The notes under the pieces: model-generated | What the model saw: only the letters and a program-made list of their open reading frames with translations | Told to the model about the DNA's origin: nothing | The model's database searches: none | Translations under genes and position numbers: made by a program | DNA from: Limnohabitans sp. DM1 | GTDB lineage: Bacteria > Pseudomonadota > Gammaproteobacteria > Burkholderiales > Burkholderiaceae_C | Reading direction: 5' to 3' | DNA length: 64,000 nt | Assembly: GCF_001269385.1 (NCBI RefSeq) | Contig: NZ_CXOO01000037.1 | Span: forward strand, 35,831 to 99,830 | Part shown: positions 51,471 through 60,584 of the stretch, piece by piece | Position numbering within the stretch: the stretch's first letter is position 1 | Layout of the letters: each line of letters opens with the position of its first letter

Positions 51471-51824
51471 ATGGCAAGAAAACTCGATGACGTGATGGCT
51501 GCGCTGCCCAAAGATCGCAAAAAACGGGTGGAGGATCGGGCCATGGAGTTGGCGACACTCAAAGACCTTCGCCATGCAGCTCAGCAAACACAAGAGCAAA
51601 TGGCTGCCGCCTTGGGGGTGCGTCAGGACACCATTTCTCGTTTGGAAAAGCGCAGCGACATGCTGCTTTCAACGATGCGCCACTATGTGGAGAGCATGGG
51701 CGGCAAGCTGGAACTGGTGGCCAAGTTTCCTGATCGCCCGTCCGTGGTGATCGACCACTTGGGAGGTGAAGTCACCCTCAACAAGCGCGCAGGTGCTGCT
51801 CGACGTTCACGGGCAGCGGCCTAG
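51471..51824 (+). CDS. higA: HigA-type antitoxin (XRE family)
   Basis: A 117-residue regulator. A basic N-terminus (ALPKDRKKRVEDRAMEL) precedes the HTH with HAAQQTQEQMAAALGVRQDT and ISRLEKRSDMLLSTM. This is the standard partner of DUF891-type HigB. AGGAGTCC precedes the ATG. It is the last of the three modules before the intact helicase gene. Confidence 0.92.
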   Translation: MARKLDDVMAALPKDRKKRVEDRAMELATLKDLRHAAQQTQEQMAAALGVRQDTISRLEKRSDMLLSTMRHYVESMGGKLELVAKFPDRPSVVIDHLGGEVTLNKRAGAARRSRAAA

Positions 51825-51935
51825 TTGCCAACTGATGTACAACTAGCACCCCCCTTGCGTTGCAAGCCCCTGACGGCTATTGATTCGGCACGGTGAAGTT
51901 TGGATTTTGTCTTTGCACATTGAAGTTTGATTTTT

Positions 51936-52039
51936 CTTTGTCATCCCGGCCTTGAGCCGGGATCCACAGTGCACAGCAGGTCTTCGCAAATGGCAATGCT
52001 CAACGCTGGATCCCGGGTCTTCGCCCGGGATGACAAAGA
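51936..52039. repeat. Palindromic repeat, family 3 (TCATCCCGG type)
   Basis: Outer arms TTTGTCATCCCGG and CCGGGATGACAAA enclose two hairpins, CCCGGC-CTTGA-GCCGGG and ATCCCGGG-TCTTCG-CCCGGGAT. It lies in the gap between higBA and the helicase. Such elements are widespread intergenic repeats in proteobacteria. Confidence 0.8.
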
Positions 52040-52107
52040 TGGATCAACAAAACAGGTCATTCATACTTCATCGGGACGGATCAATGACGAATCGAGTCGC
52101 GGCTGTT

Positions 52108-54144
52108 TCAGCCCTGATTGCCCACCACATGCGCCGTGCGATAGCCCCCCACCCCCTTCAAATAAGCCAACAACTCCCCAAAAAACGGATGCCTGCAAAG
52201 GGTGGACGAATCGCCCACCAGCAGCAACTTGCGCCGTGCGCGGGTCATGCCGACGTTCATGCGGCGGATGTCAGACAGGAAGCCGATCTCGCCTTGGGGG
52301 TTGCTGCGCGTCAAGGTGATGGCAATGATGTCGCGCTCTTGGCCTTGAAAAGAATCGACGGTGCCCACGCTCAGCCTGCGTTGCAGCAGCAAGTCGTTCA
52401 GCACGGCGCTGTCTTCGATGGCGTCTTTCAAGTAATTGATTTGGGCGCGGTACGGTGCGATCACGCCAATGGTCAGTGGGCGCTGATCTGGCGCAGTGGG
52501 TTCGCCCAGCGCAAGCAGCTGCGCCAGGCGCTCCAGCAGCAAGTGGGCTTCTTCGGGGTTGGCGGTTGAACGGCTCTCAGGAATGGCCAGTTCTTGATAA
52601 GCGCAGCCCGCCGTGTCGATGAATTCCACGGGCAGGTCGGACGAAAAACGTGGGTCATTAAAGCGCGGGTCATAAGCGGCTAGGTCAGCGTCGCGCACGC
52701 TGGGGTGTGCCACCAGTTGGCCGCCATAAAACTTCTCTGAGCTGAAGCCCATGATGTGCGCGTGCATGCGGTATTGCACCTTCAGCATGCGGGCCGTGTT
52801 GGGTTGGCGCTGGATGCACTTTTCAAACAAGGTTTCGCGCAGGCCTTCGCGGGCGGCTTTTTCGCTTTTCACCGTGGGCGGCAACTGGTGGTGGTCGCCC
52901 GCCAACACCAGGCGCTGGCCCTTGGCAATCGGAATCCAGCAACCCGGCTCCAGGGCCTGAGCGGCTTCGTCAATGAAGACGGTCTCAAAGCCCAGGTGGC
53001 GAATGTGGCGGTTGCTGGCACCCACCAGCGTGCAGGTGATGACTTGCACCGATTCGAGCACGTCCTCGGTCATGAAGCGCTCCAAGTCGTCGGCGGCTTG
53101 GCGCAGCGTGCGTGCTTCTTCGCGCAGCTGTTGGCGGTGCTGTCGCCCCTCAAAACCAAAATTGCGGACGCCTTCTTTGGCCAGTTCTCTGGCCGTCTCG
53201 CGGTGCTGCTCGGCGGTTTGGCGCATCGCGTGCATCTTGGCGTAGCTGGCGTGGGCCATCACCCCGGCGTCGAGCGTGTGCTTGAGCAGCAGGTCCGACA
53301 CGCGGCTGGGGTTGCCCAAGCGGATGACATTCACACCGCGCTCAGCCAACTTTTCGGTCAGCAGGTCCACGGCGGTGTTGGAGGGGGCGCACACCAGCAC
53401 GCGCCGCTCGCGCCGGATGGTTTCCAAAATGGCTTGCACCAGCGTGGTGGTTTTGCCCGTGCCGGGCGGGCCGTGGATGATGGCCACGTCTTGCGCCGTG
53501 ACCACATGGCGCACAGCGGCCAGCTGCGAGTCGTTGAGCGCACTGGGGTAAAACAGGTCGTCGGCTTGGGGCTCGCGAAAAGTTGCCTGTCGGGCGCCCA
53601 ACAGCACGTCGCGCAGTTCGGCCAAGCGGTTGCCGTGTGCGGCCATGACCGCGCTCAGGGCCTGGTTCATCTCGCGGTAGCTGACCTCGTCAAAGGTCAG
53701 GTCAACACCCAGCGTACTGCCGTCCAGCACCCAGTCGGGCAGCGCTTCTTTGGTGGTGGCCAACAGCAGCTTGTTGCGCCGCACGCGGGTGACCACGCCG
53801 CTCACCACGGGCCGGTCAGGCCCCGAGTAGCCGGGCGCACTGCTGAACAGCGCCGCAGCCGCCCCCACCTGAAACAAGTGCAGGTCTTGCCGATGCGCTG
53901 GGCGCTCCAGCTCCAGCACCACCTTGCCGCCAAAACCGATGTCTTCTTGGGTGATGGTGACGGGGTACCAGGTCAGGCCACGCCGACGGCGCTCTTTGAT
54001 GCTGGCACTGGCGTTTTTGAGCTTGAACTGCGCCTGGTCTTCCTGTTGCTCAAGGTGCATGAGCGCACGCACATGGCGTAACTCACTTTGAACATCATGT
54101 TGAACAGCGCCAAGCGCGGTGAGGGTCGGGTCTTGGTCAGTCAA
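52108..54144 (-). CDS. UPF1/IGHMBP2-like superfamily 1 helicase
   Basis: An SF1B-type DNA/RNA helicase of 678 residues. Motifs in order: Walker A GPPGTGKTTT near residue 230, CAPSNTAVD, the DEAA-type Walker B in VFIDEAAQ, GDHHQLPPT, and at the C-terminus VGTVDSFQGQERD and NVGMTRARRKL. An N-terminal beta-barrel region (about 50-140) precedes the helicase core, as in IGHMBP2-like proteins. Its start overlaps the stop of the DnaQ/GIY-YIG gene by 8 bases, so they are coupled. Its 3' end has been copied three times on the downstream side (remnants A-C). Confidence 0.9.
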   Translation of the reverse strand: MTDQDPTLTALGAVQHDVQSELRHVRALMHLEQQEDQAQFKLKNASASIKERRRRGLTWYPVTITQEDIGFGGKVVLELERPAHRQDLHLFQVGAAAALFSSAPGYSGPDRPVVSGVVTRVRRNKLLLATTKEALPDWVLDGSTLGVDLTFDEVSYREMNQALSAVMAAHGNRLAELRDVLLGARQATFREPQADDLFYPSALNDSQLAAVRHVVTAQDVAIIHGPPGTGKTTTLVQAILETIRRERRVLVCAPSNTAVDLLTEKLAERGVNVIRLGNPSRVSDLLLKHTLDAGVMAHASYAKMHAMRQTAEQHRETARELAKEGVRNFGFEGRQHRQQLREEARTLRQAADDLERFMTEDVLESVQVITCTLVGASNRHIRHLGFETVFIDEAAQALEPGCWIPIAKGQRLVLAGDHHQLPPTVKSEKAAREGLRETLFEKCIQRQPNTARMLKVQYRMHAHIMGFSSEKFYGGQLVAHPSVRDADLAAYDPRFNDPRFSSDLPVEFIDTAGCAYQELAIPESRSTANPEEAHLLLERLAQLLALGEPTAPDQRPLTIGVIAPYRAQINYLKDAIEDSAVLNDLLLQRRLSVGTVDSFQGQERDIIAITLTRSNPQGEIGFLSDIRRMNVGMTRARRKLLLVGDSSTLCRHPFFGELLAYLKGVGGYRTAHVVGNQG

Positions 54145-55552
54145 AGGTAGAGGTGTGAGACGAAAGTTTCACCACATGGGTTTTGTGTGAGCCAGTCATG
54201 GCCTTTTTGACGACCTTGTAAATGTCGAGATCAAACTCAAAGTCTTCAGAGCGAGCGATGTCGTCCAGCTCATCGTGGTCGTTGGCGGTGCCCAAGTAAC
54301 ACCATTTGTTGATCACCAACATGCTGTGGCCGTCCTTGATGGCGACTGCCCCCTCAAATGGCCAAACCGGAACCTTGTAAAGCTGAAGGGCCGTTTGCAG
54401 CTTCAAGTTGTGCACCGCCAAGGACACTTGGCCAATGCAAGCGCCTTGGCATTGTTTGACTTGGTAGCCAAAACAAGGCTTGCCCTCCTCCACCTTCTCC
54501 AGGCCCAGCAGGGCCTCACACAGTTGGTATTTTTTAGCGACGGCTGCCAAGTAAGCCAGCGCTTCTTTCTTGTTGCTAAAGAGCCCGTACAAATGGTCTT
54601 GAAAGCCAGGTTGCAAATGCTTGTGCGTGATGAGTGTGGGGCGTTGCAGGCCGGAAGGTTCTGGGCTCAATTGCCAGGCGCACAGGTCTTTGGAGCGGCG
54701 CAGCTTGATGTTCGCGCTGGGCATGCGCTCTTTGATGAGCTTGGCCTCCAAGATCAAAGCGCTCAACTCGCCGCCCGTCTCGATCCATTCGATGTGGTGC
54801 ACCTGTTGGGACAGTTTCATCTCTTTGCGCACGGTGAGAGCACTTTGGAAATGGCTCATGACGCGGCTGCGCATCGTGATGCTTTTGCCGATGTACAAAG
54901 GCGCTTTGTGCTCGCCATAAAAAATGTAGCAGCCCGGCGTGTCGGGAATGGCGTCAACAACAGATTGGCTGATGTGGGGCGGCAAGCTCACACTGCCCAG
55001 CAACTCATTGACCGCTTCCAGCAAGCGCGCTGGGCCAAAGGTTTTTTCACACACACGCCAAAACTGGAGCAGCAAATCGGCGTCGCCCAAGGCGCGGTGC
55101 CGTGCACTGACCGTGAGCCCGTGCGCTGCGATGATGGTGTCCAGGTTGTGCCGGGCCTGCTGCGGAAACAGCAGCCGCGAGAGCTTGACGGTGCACAGCA
55201 CCTTGGGCCGAAAATCCAGACCCAAGCGCTTAAAAGAGGCTTTGATGAAGCCGTAGTCAAAACGGGCGTTGTGCGCGACAAAGATCTTGCCTTCCAACTC
55301 TTTTTTGATTTGCAGCGCAAGTTCGTCAAATGGGGGTTGGCCCGCCACCATGTCCGGCGTGATGCCCGTCAGCCTTTGGATGTTTTGCGGGATGAAGGTT
55401 TGGGGGTCCAGCAGGCTTTCCCAAACTGTTTCTTGGCCTTGGTCCAGTGTCTTGATGCCGATTTCGGTGATCCGGTCACGTTCGGAGTTGCCACCCGTGG
55501 TTTCGATGTCGACAAAGGCAAGAACAGGGAATTCGGTGTCTGGGGGGTTCAT
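54137..55552 (-). CDS. DnaQ-type 3'-5' exonuclease fused to GIY-YIG nuclease (Cho/UvrC-like)
   Basis: A 471-residue two-domain nuclease. Residues 10-175 are a DEDDh exonuclease, with FVDIETTGG, then AHNARFDYGF and HRALGDADLL. Residues 205-285 are a GIY-YIG domain with GCYIFYGEHKAPLYIGKS. The C-terminal 150 residues resemble Cho/UvrC accessory regions, including a QCQGACIG cysteine pair. Such DnaQ-UvrC-N fusions are known in betaproteobacteria and probably act in repair. It is followed by the helicase with an 8-base overlap. Confidence 0.92.
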   Translation of the reverse strand: MNPPDTEFPVLAFVDIETTGGNSERDRITEIGIKTLDQGQETVWESLLDPQTFIPQNIQRLTGITPDMVAGQPPFDELALQIKKELEGKIFVAHNARFDYGFIKASFKRLGLDFRPKVLCTVKLSRLLFPQQARHNLDTIIAAHGLTVSARHRALGDADLLLQFWRVCEKTFGPARLLEAVNELLGSVSLPPHISQSVVDAIPDTPGCYIFYGEHKAPLYIGKSITMRSRVMSHFQSALTVRKEMKLSQQVHHIEWIETGGELSALILEAKLIKERMPSANIKLRRSKDLCAWQLSPEPSGLQRPTLITHKHLQPGFQDHLYGLFSNKKEALAYLAAVAKKYQLCEALLGLEKVEEGKPCFGYQVKQCQGACIGQVSLAVHNLKLQTALQLYKVPVWPFEGAVAIKDGHSMLVINKWCYLGTANDHDELDDIARSEDFEFDLDIYKVVKKAMTGSHKTHVVKLSSHTSTFD

Positions 55553-55726
55553 GGTTGGGCCATGGGTGGGCGTAAGTGGGGATCGTACCTAAACCCACAA
55601 AGTGTGATGGCTGTCAGGCCCATTGCGCAAAGCTTGGCGGCGCGAACCATAATCAGTGGCACAGGCGTTCTGGCATCACGCCTCCAGCACACCGCACACT
55701 CCCCTCACGCACCACGGCTCGGATTC

Positions 55727-56389
55727 ATGTCTGTTTTAAGTTTAATTTCAGTGGGGCATGCCCACATGCCCGGCGAATGGCTGTTTGAAGACTTGTCGTT
55801 TGACTTGGCATTGGGTGAGCATGTGGCCATTCAAGGCACGTCAGGCTGCGGCAAGTCCACCTTGCTGAACATCATGGCCGGGCTCGAAGTCCCCACCCAA
55901 GGCGAGGTGCATTGGGCTGGCCAGCCCACCTCTGCATGGTCGGCTGAGCAGCGGCGCGCTTGCCGCCAAGCAGACATGGGCTTTGTGTTTCAGGCATTTC
56001 ACCTGTTGCCGCATTTGTCAGCGCTGCAAAACGTCATGGTGCCTTGTTTGTTGGGCGGCGCGTCGGGTCAGGACGCCGCGCAGTCGGCGCGGGAACTGTT
56101 GGGGGACTTGGGCTTGGCCACACGGCTGGACGCCAAGCCCACCAGTTTGTCTGGTGGTGAACAGCAACGCGTGGCACTGGCGCGTGCGCTGGTGCATCGG
56201 CCCAAGGTGGTGTTTGCCGACGAGCCCACCGGCAATCTTGACACCGACACTGCCGCCAAGACTCTGGCCCTGCTCGTGGGCTTGTGCCGAGAGCGCCAGA
56301 CCAGCCTGGTCATGGTCACCCATTCGGACGAGGCGGCAAGGGCCATGGGCAGAACGCTGCGCCTGACCAAAAAGGGTTTGGTGTGTTGA
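55727..56389 (+). CDS. ABC transporter ATP-binding protein (AttE/LolD-like)
   Basis: A 220-residue ABC ATPase. Walker A is GTSGCGKST near residue 36, the signature is LSGGEQQRVALARAL, and Walker B is KVVFADEPTGNLDTD. The type is that of MacB/LolD exporter ATPases with a FtsX-like permease, which follows. I chose the ATG at 55727; the open frame upstream is antisense to the nuclease gene. The stop overlaps the permease start. With the next two genes it forms an AttEFGH-like unit. Confidence 0.92.
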   Translation: MSVLSLISVGHAHMPGEWLFEDLSFDLALGEHVAIQGTSGCGKSTLLNIMAGLEVPTQGEVHWAGQPTSAWSAEQRRACRQADMGFVFQAFHLLPHLSALQNVMVPCLLGGASGQDAAQSARELLGDLGLATRLDAKPTSLSGGEQQRVALARALVHRPKVVFADEPTGNLDTDTAAKTLALLVGLCRERQTSLVMVTHSDEAARAMGRTLRLTKKGLVC

Positions 56390-58920
56390 AGTTGACGGGC
56401 CAGCAGGTGCTGTTCTGGTGGCTGCTGAAGGGCGCTTCCATCCAGGCCTGGACGCGCTGGTTGGTGGCGCTGGTGATGGTGGCCATTGGCGTGATGCTGG
56501 CGGTGGCCATCCATACCGTGAACCATTCGGCTCTGGCCTCGTTTGGCCAAGCCCTGGACACGGTCAATGGCCAAGCGTCGGCCCAGTTGGTTGCGCCTTT
56601 GGGCGAGATGGATGACCGGCAGATCGAAGATTGGGACCGCCGCAGAGCGGCTTTGGGCATTCACACCGTGAGCCCTGTGCTGGTGGTGCGCACCGACCAA
56701 CTGACGGTGCTGGGCCTGGATGTTTTCAAGGCCGCCGTTGTGTCGCCGTCTTTGTTGCCCTCAGCAGCAGGCGATGCCAGTGATTTGTTTGATGCCAAGG
56801 CGCTGTTTTTGTCGCGTGCGGCCTTGGACGCTTTGAATGTCAAAGTGGGCGACAGCATCAATCTGCGGCATGGCCTGGATTCGGTGTCTTTGCGGGTGGC
56901 AGGCGAGGTGCCAGGCGCTGCATCTCAAGTGATTGGCGTGATGGACATTGGCAGTGCGCAATGGGCCTTCAACCGCCTGGGTGGGGTGTCCCGGCTGGAC
57001 CTGCGCCTGGAAGACTGGCAAAGCACACAGGGGCTGAGTGATGCCTTGAAAGCGCAGTCTGAACCCCTGCAATTGGTGGCCACGCAAGACCGCGACCGGC
57101 GCATGTCGCTGCTGTCGCGGGCCTACCGGGTGAACCTGACGGTGCTGGCCATGGTGGCCTTGCTCACGGGGGGCTTTTTGGTGTCCACAGCGGTGCATTT
57201 GTCCATTGTTCGTCAGCGGGCCGAGTTGGCTTTGTTGGGTGTGCTGGGGGCCAGCGAGTCGTGGCTTCGGCGCTTTGTTTGGGCGCAAGGCGGGCTGATC
57301 GGCGCTTTAGGCGGTGCGTTGGGGGTGGGCATGGGCTTGTTGTTGGCAGCCGTTTTGATGCGCATCGTGGGGGGTGACTTGGGCGGCAATTACTTTTCGG
57401 GTGCGCCTGCGGCCATGGTCATTGACTGGGTGGCCCTGTTCGTTTTTGCGATGTCCGCGGTGCTGATGGGTTTGGCGTCGGCGTGGCTGCCTTTGTCGCA
57501 AATCAACTGGCGGCGGCCCATGGCTTTGTTGCGTGCAGGCCAAGCCGAAACACTGGTGCTGAGCTTGCCCACCTTGAAGTGGAGTCTGCTGTGCACTGCA
57601 ATGGCCATCACTCTGCTCATGTTGCCCACGCTGGGTGGCTTGCCCTGGGCTGCCTACGGGGCGATTGCGGCCCTGCTGTGCGCCGGGCTCTTGGCTGTGC
57701 CTTGGATTTTGTCCAAGCTCTGGGGTGGGCTGTCGCGCAGGGTGGCGGCGGTGCGTGTTCCGGCGGTGGTGCGCTTGGCCGTTTGGCGGCTGGCGCAAGC
57801 GCCCTCTGCGGCCACGCCTTTGATCGCGGGCACGGTGGCGGCGTTTTCATTGACGGTGGCGATGATGGTCATGGTCAGCAGCTTCAGAACTTCGGTCTCC
57901 GATTGGTTGGGTTTGGTGCTGCCCGCTGACCTGTACACCAGCAGCCAGTCCATGGTGGATCAGCCGGGGTTTGACCCATCGGTGCAAGCCTTGGTGGCCC
58001 AAGTGCCCCAAGTGCAAAAGGTGGAAACCAGTCGGCAAAGAAACCTGCGCCTGGTCAACGACCGCCCTGAGGTGGTCTTGATCGCGAAGCCTGTGAATTG
58101 GCAAGACCCCATGCAGTCTGTCGCTCTGGTCGGTTTGTCCAAGTTGCCGCCTGCGGATGGCCCCAAGCATAGGGTGGTTTTTGGCTCCGAGGCCATGGCC
58201 GATTTGTACGGCTGGCGTGTGGGCGAAGTCGCCAGCTTGCCTCTGAACCCGCAGGGCCCATCCAAGGTGTGGGTCGGCGGCTTGTACAGAGACTATGGCC
58301 GCCAACATGGCTCTGTGGTGATGTCAACCGCAGACTACGAAGCCCTCACGGGGGACCGTTCGCGATCCAGTGTTTCGGTTTGGCTGGAGAACGGCGCAGA
58401 CACAGCGCAAGTCATCTCCCGCATACAGGCCCAAGTGCCTGAATTGACGCAGCTCAAATGGGTCAGTGCCAGCGATGTGCGCCAGCTCTCGCTCAAAATT
58501 TTTGACCGCAGTTTTGCCATGACCTACGCTCTGGAGGCCGCCGCTTTGTTTGTGGCCTTGTTTTCGGTGGCGGCGGGCGTCACGGGTCAGTTGCTTTTGC
58601 GACGGCGCGAGTTCGGCTTGCTGGCGCACTTGGGGCTTTCACACAAAGACAGCTTGCGCCTGGTGTCGCTAGAGGTTGGCTTGCTCTTGGCTGTGGCGGT
58701 GGTTTGGGCCAGTGTTTTGGGTGGTTTGATGAGCCAGATCTTGATCCACAAAGTGAACCCCGAGTCTTTTCACTGGACCATGAACACGCACTGGGATGTG
58801 GGGCAATGGTGGGTGATCAGTGCGATGCTGCTGATGCTGGGCGTGTTGGCCGCACGCTGGGCGGCAGGCCAAGGACTGGATTCAAAACGCTTGGCTGAGA
58901 GCCTGAGGGCCGATTGGTAA
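56383..58920 (+). CDS. FtsX-like ABC transporter permease (AttFG-like)
   Basis: An 845-residue membrane protein with two FtsX repeats. One N-terminal helix precedes a long periplasmic domain, three helices follow near residues 255-360, further helices near 395-510 begin the second repeat with its periplasmic domain, and three C-terminal helices end it. It should work with the upstream ATPase in moving lipoprotein or other molecules at the periplasmic face (MacB/LolCE type). The start is the GTG at 56383 or the TTG at 56386, both overlapping the ATPase stop. Confidence 0.9.
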   Translation: MLKLTGQQVLFWWLLKGASIQAWTRWLVALVMVAIGVMLAVAIHTVNHSALASFGQALDTVNGQASAQLVAPLGEMDDRQIEDWDRRRAALGIHTVSPVLVVRTDQLTVLGLDVFKAAVVSPSLLPSAAGDASDLFDAKALFLSRAALDALNVKVGDSINLRHGLDSVSLRVAGEVPGAASQVIGVMDIGSAQWAFNRLGGVSRLDLRLEDWQSTQGLSDALKAQSEPLQLVATQDRDRRMSLLSRAYRVNLTVLAMVALLTGGFLVSTAVHLSIVRQRAELALLGVLGASESWLRRFVWAQGGLIGALGGALGVGMGLLLAAVLMRIVGGDLGGNYFSGAPAAMVIDWVALFVFAMSAVLMGLASAWLPLSQINWRRPMALLRAGQAETLVLSLPTLKWSLLCTAMAITLLMLPTLGGLPWAAYGAIAALLCAGLLAVPWILSKLWGGLSRRVAAVRVPAVVRLAVWRLAQAPSAATPLIAGTVAAFSLTVAMMVMVSSFRTSVSDWLGLVLPADLYTSSQSMVDQPGFDPSVQALVAQVPQVQKVETSRQRNLRLVNDRPEVVLIAKPVNWQDPMQSVALVGLSKLPPADGPKHRVVFGSEAMADLYGWRVGEVASLPLNPQGPSKVWVGGLYRDYGRQHGSVVMSTADYEALTGDRSRSSVSVWLENGADTAQVISRIQAQVPELTQLKWVSASDVRQLSLKIFDRSFAMTYALEAAALFVALFSVAAGVTGQLLLRRREFGLLAHLGLSHKDSLRLVSLEVGLLLAVAVVWASVLGGLMSQILIHKVNPESFHWTMNTHWDVGQWWVISAMLLMLGVLAARWAAGQGLDSKRLAESLRADW

Positions 58921-58925
58921 ACCGC

Positions 58926-60032
58926 ATGACACAACCCCCTTCCAATCGGCGGCTCGCCATCCAGACTGCTGCCATGATGGTGGCCGGTTTGTCACCTTGG
59001 CCTGCCCAAGCGGCAGCTGCAGACACCCCGTTTTACCCGCCGGTCAAGCCGCGCCGCTTGAACTTTCCCAGAGATTACGGCTCGCACCCCGAGTACCGCA
59101 CCGAGTGGTGGTACCTGACGGGTTGGCTGGGCGAGGGACCATCGGCCATGGGGTTTCAGTTGACCTTTTTCCGCAGCCGAACCCAGCATGCGCCCGAGAA
59201 CCCCAGTCGGCTGGCGCCAACGCAATTGCTTTTTGCGCATGCGGCCTTGGCAGTGGCCCACAAAAATGTTTTTTTGCATGCCAACCGTGCGGGGCGTTTG
59301 GGCGGTGCTTTGCGACGCGCAGAAACTTCGGACACCGATGTGCAGTTTGAGGATTGGCATTTGCGCCGAGAGCAAGGCTCAGCGGGCGAGGTGTACACAG
59401 GCCGCTTTGCAGGCGAAGGTTTTGCCGTGTCTTTTGATGCCAGCGCGGCGCAGCCCGCCCTTTTGCGCGGCCAAGAGGGTTTTTCGTCCAAAGGCCCCGA
59501 GGCCTTGCAGGCCAGCCACTATTACAGCCGTGCGCCTTTGGGTGTGAAGGCCGATGTGACGGTGGGAAAAGAGACCCAAAAACTGGTGGGCAAAGCTTGG
59601 TTTGATCACGAGTGGTCCAGCCAATTGTTGATGGCCGGGGCTGTGGGCTGGGACTGGCTGGGCATCAACTTGCTGGACGGCGGCACGCTGATGGCTTTTC
59701 AGATACGCAACGACAAAGCGGCTGCGATTTATGCCCATGTGGACGCCCGTGACGCAGCAGGTCGCCCAGCCAAAGGCTGGCAGGGCCTGCGGTGGCAGAG
59801 CGCAGGCCGTTGGCGCGCCAAGTCCTTGATCGACTACCCCATCCCCATGGACTTGTGGGTGGGCGATCAGCGCTTCAGATTGGTGCCGCTCATGCTGGGC
59901 CAAGAGGTGGATGCACGCGCCAGCACAGGCGGTTTTTATTGGGAAGGCGCGGTCAGTCTGATGCAGGGCGAACGTTTGCTCGGCCATGGTTATTTGGAGC
60001 TGACGGGTTACGGCGCGCCTTTGAAAATTTGA
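58926..60032 (+). CDS. AttH/CrtC-like lipocalin-fold protein
   Basis: A 368-residue exported protein. The twin-arginine-like start SNRRLAIQTAAMM and the site ...PWPAQA predict Tat or Sec export. The mature part has the family signature HPEYRTEWWYLTGWL, then FQLTFFRS, and FDHEWSSQ with GWDWLGINLLDGG, matching the AttH/carotenoid 1,2-hydratase (CrtC-like) fold. It is five bases after the permease, which gives the known ABC-FtsX-AttH arrangement. Its molecular job is unknown; hydratase activity is not implied. Confidence 0.9.
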   Translation: MTQPPSNRRLAIQTAAMMVAGLSPWPAQAAAADTPFYPPVKPRRLNFPRDYGSHPEYRTEWWYLTGWLGEGPSAMGFQLTFFRSRTQHAPENPSRLAPTQLLFAHAALAVAHKNVFLHANRAGRLGGALRRAETSDTDVQFEDWHLRREQGSAGEVYTGRFAGEGFAVSFDASAAQPALLRGQEGFSSKGPEALQASHYYSRAPLGVKADVTVGKETQKLVGKAWFDHEWSSQLLMAGAVGWDWLGINLLDGGTLMAFQIRNDKAAAIYAHVDARDAAGRPAKGWQGLRWQSAGRWRAKSLIDYPIPMDLWVGDQRFRLVPLMLGQEVDARASTGGFYWEGAVSLMQGERLLGHGYLELTGYGAPLKI

Positions 60033-60054
60033 CCCTTGCAGGATTTTGAGACTG

Positions 60055-60561
60055 TCATGGGCTTGGTGGCTGTGCAGACTGCACTTTGTGTTTGACGAAT
60101 TTCACCAGGCCTTCGCTGGCTTCTTCAATCAAGTCCAACACATGCTCAAAACCATGGTCTCCACCGTAGTAAGGGTCGGGGATGACCGGGGCCTGCGTGG
60201 TGAGCAAAAACTCCGCCAAACCCCGGATCTTGTGTTGGTGGGTCGAAGGGCATCTTTCTTCCAAAAGCGCACGGTTGTCCCAGTCCATAGTCAAGAGCAG
60301 ATCGAATTCCTCAAAGTCTCTATCCACGACAGGTCTGGCCCGCAGGTGTGCAAGCTCGTAGCCTCTTTTGAGTGCATGCTTTTGGCTGCGCTCATCGGGT
60401 GGCGCGTCGGGGTGAAAGTTGTGCGTGCCTGCCGAGTCAATTTGGACCTTGTGCAAGAGATTGCGCTCAGACAGCCGTTTGAAGAAAACAGCTTCGGCTG
60501 TGGGACTTCGGCAAATGTTGCCCATGCAGACGAACAGGATTTTGTAAGTGGCTTCGCTCAT
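60055..60561 (-). CDS. Low molecular weight protein-tyrosine phosphatase
   Basis: A 168-residue phosphatase. The P-loop C-x5-R is Cys12 to Arg18 in VCMGNICRSP, and the general acid aspartate is in VIPDPYYGG near residue 130. The ATG at 60561 (MSEATYK) is chosen over a longer frame. It runs convergent to attH and 23 bases after the ChaN-like gene. Bacterial members act on protein phosphotyrosine, often in exopolysaccharide control. Confidence 0.93.
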   Translation of the reverse strand: MSEATYKILFVCMGNICRSPTAEAVFFKRLSERNLLHKVQIDSAGTHNFHPDAPPDERSQKHALKRGYELAHLRARPVVDRDFEEFDLLLTMDWDNRALLEERCPSTHQHKIRGLAEFLLTTQAPVIPDPYYGGDHGFEHVLDLIEEASEGLVKFVKHKVQSAQPPSP

Positions 60562-60584
60562 GTCGTGGCGGGTCTTGGGGTGGT

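Noticed and set aside
52756..54081. A 441-codon open frame opposite the helicase
   Set aside because: It is the antisense of the helicase motifs and has no family features.
54275..55726. Long 5' extension of the ABC ATPase frame
   Set aside because: The extension is antisense to the nuclease gene. The ATPase begins properly at 55727.
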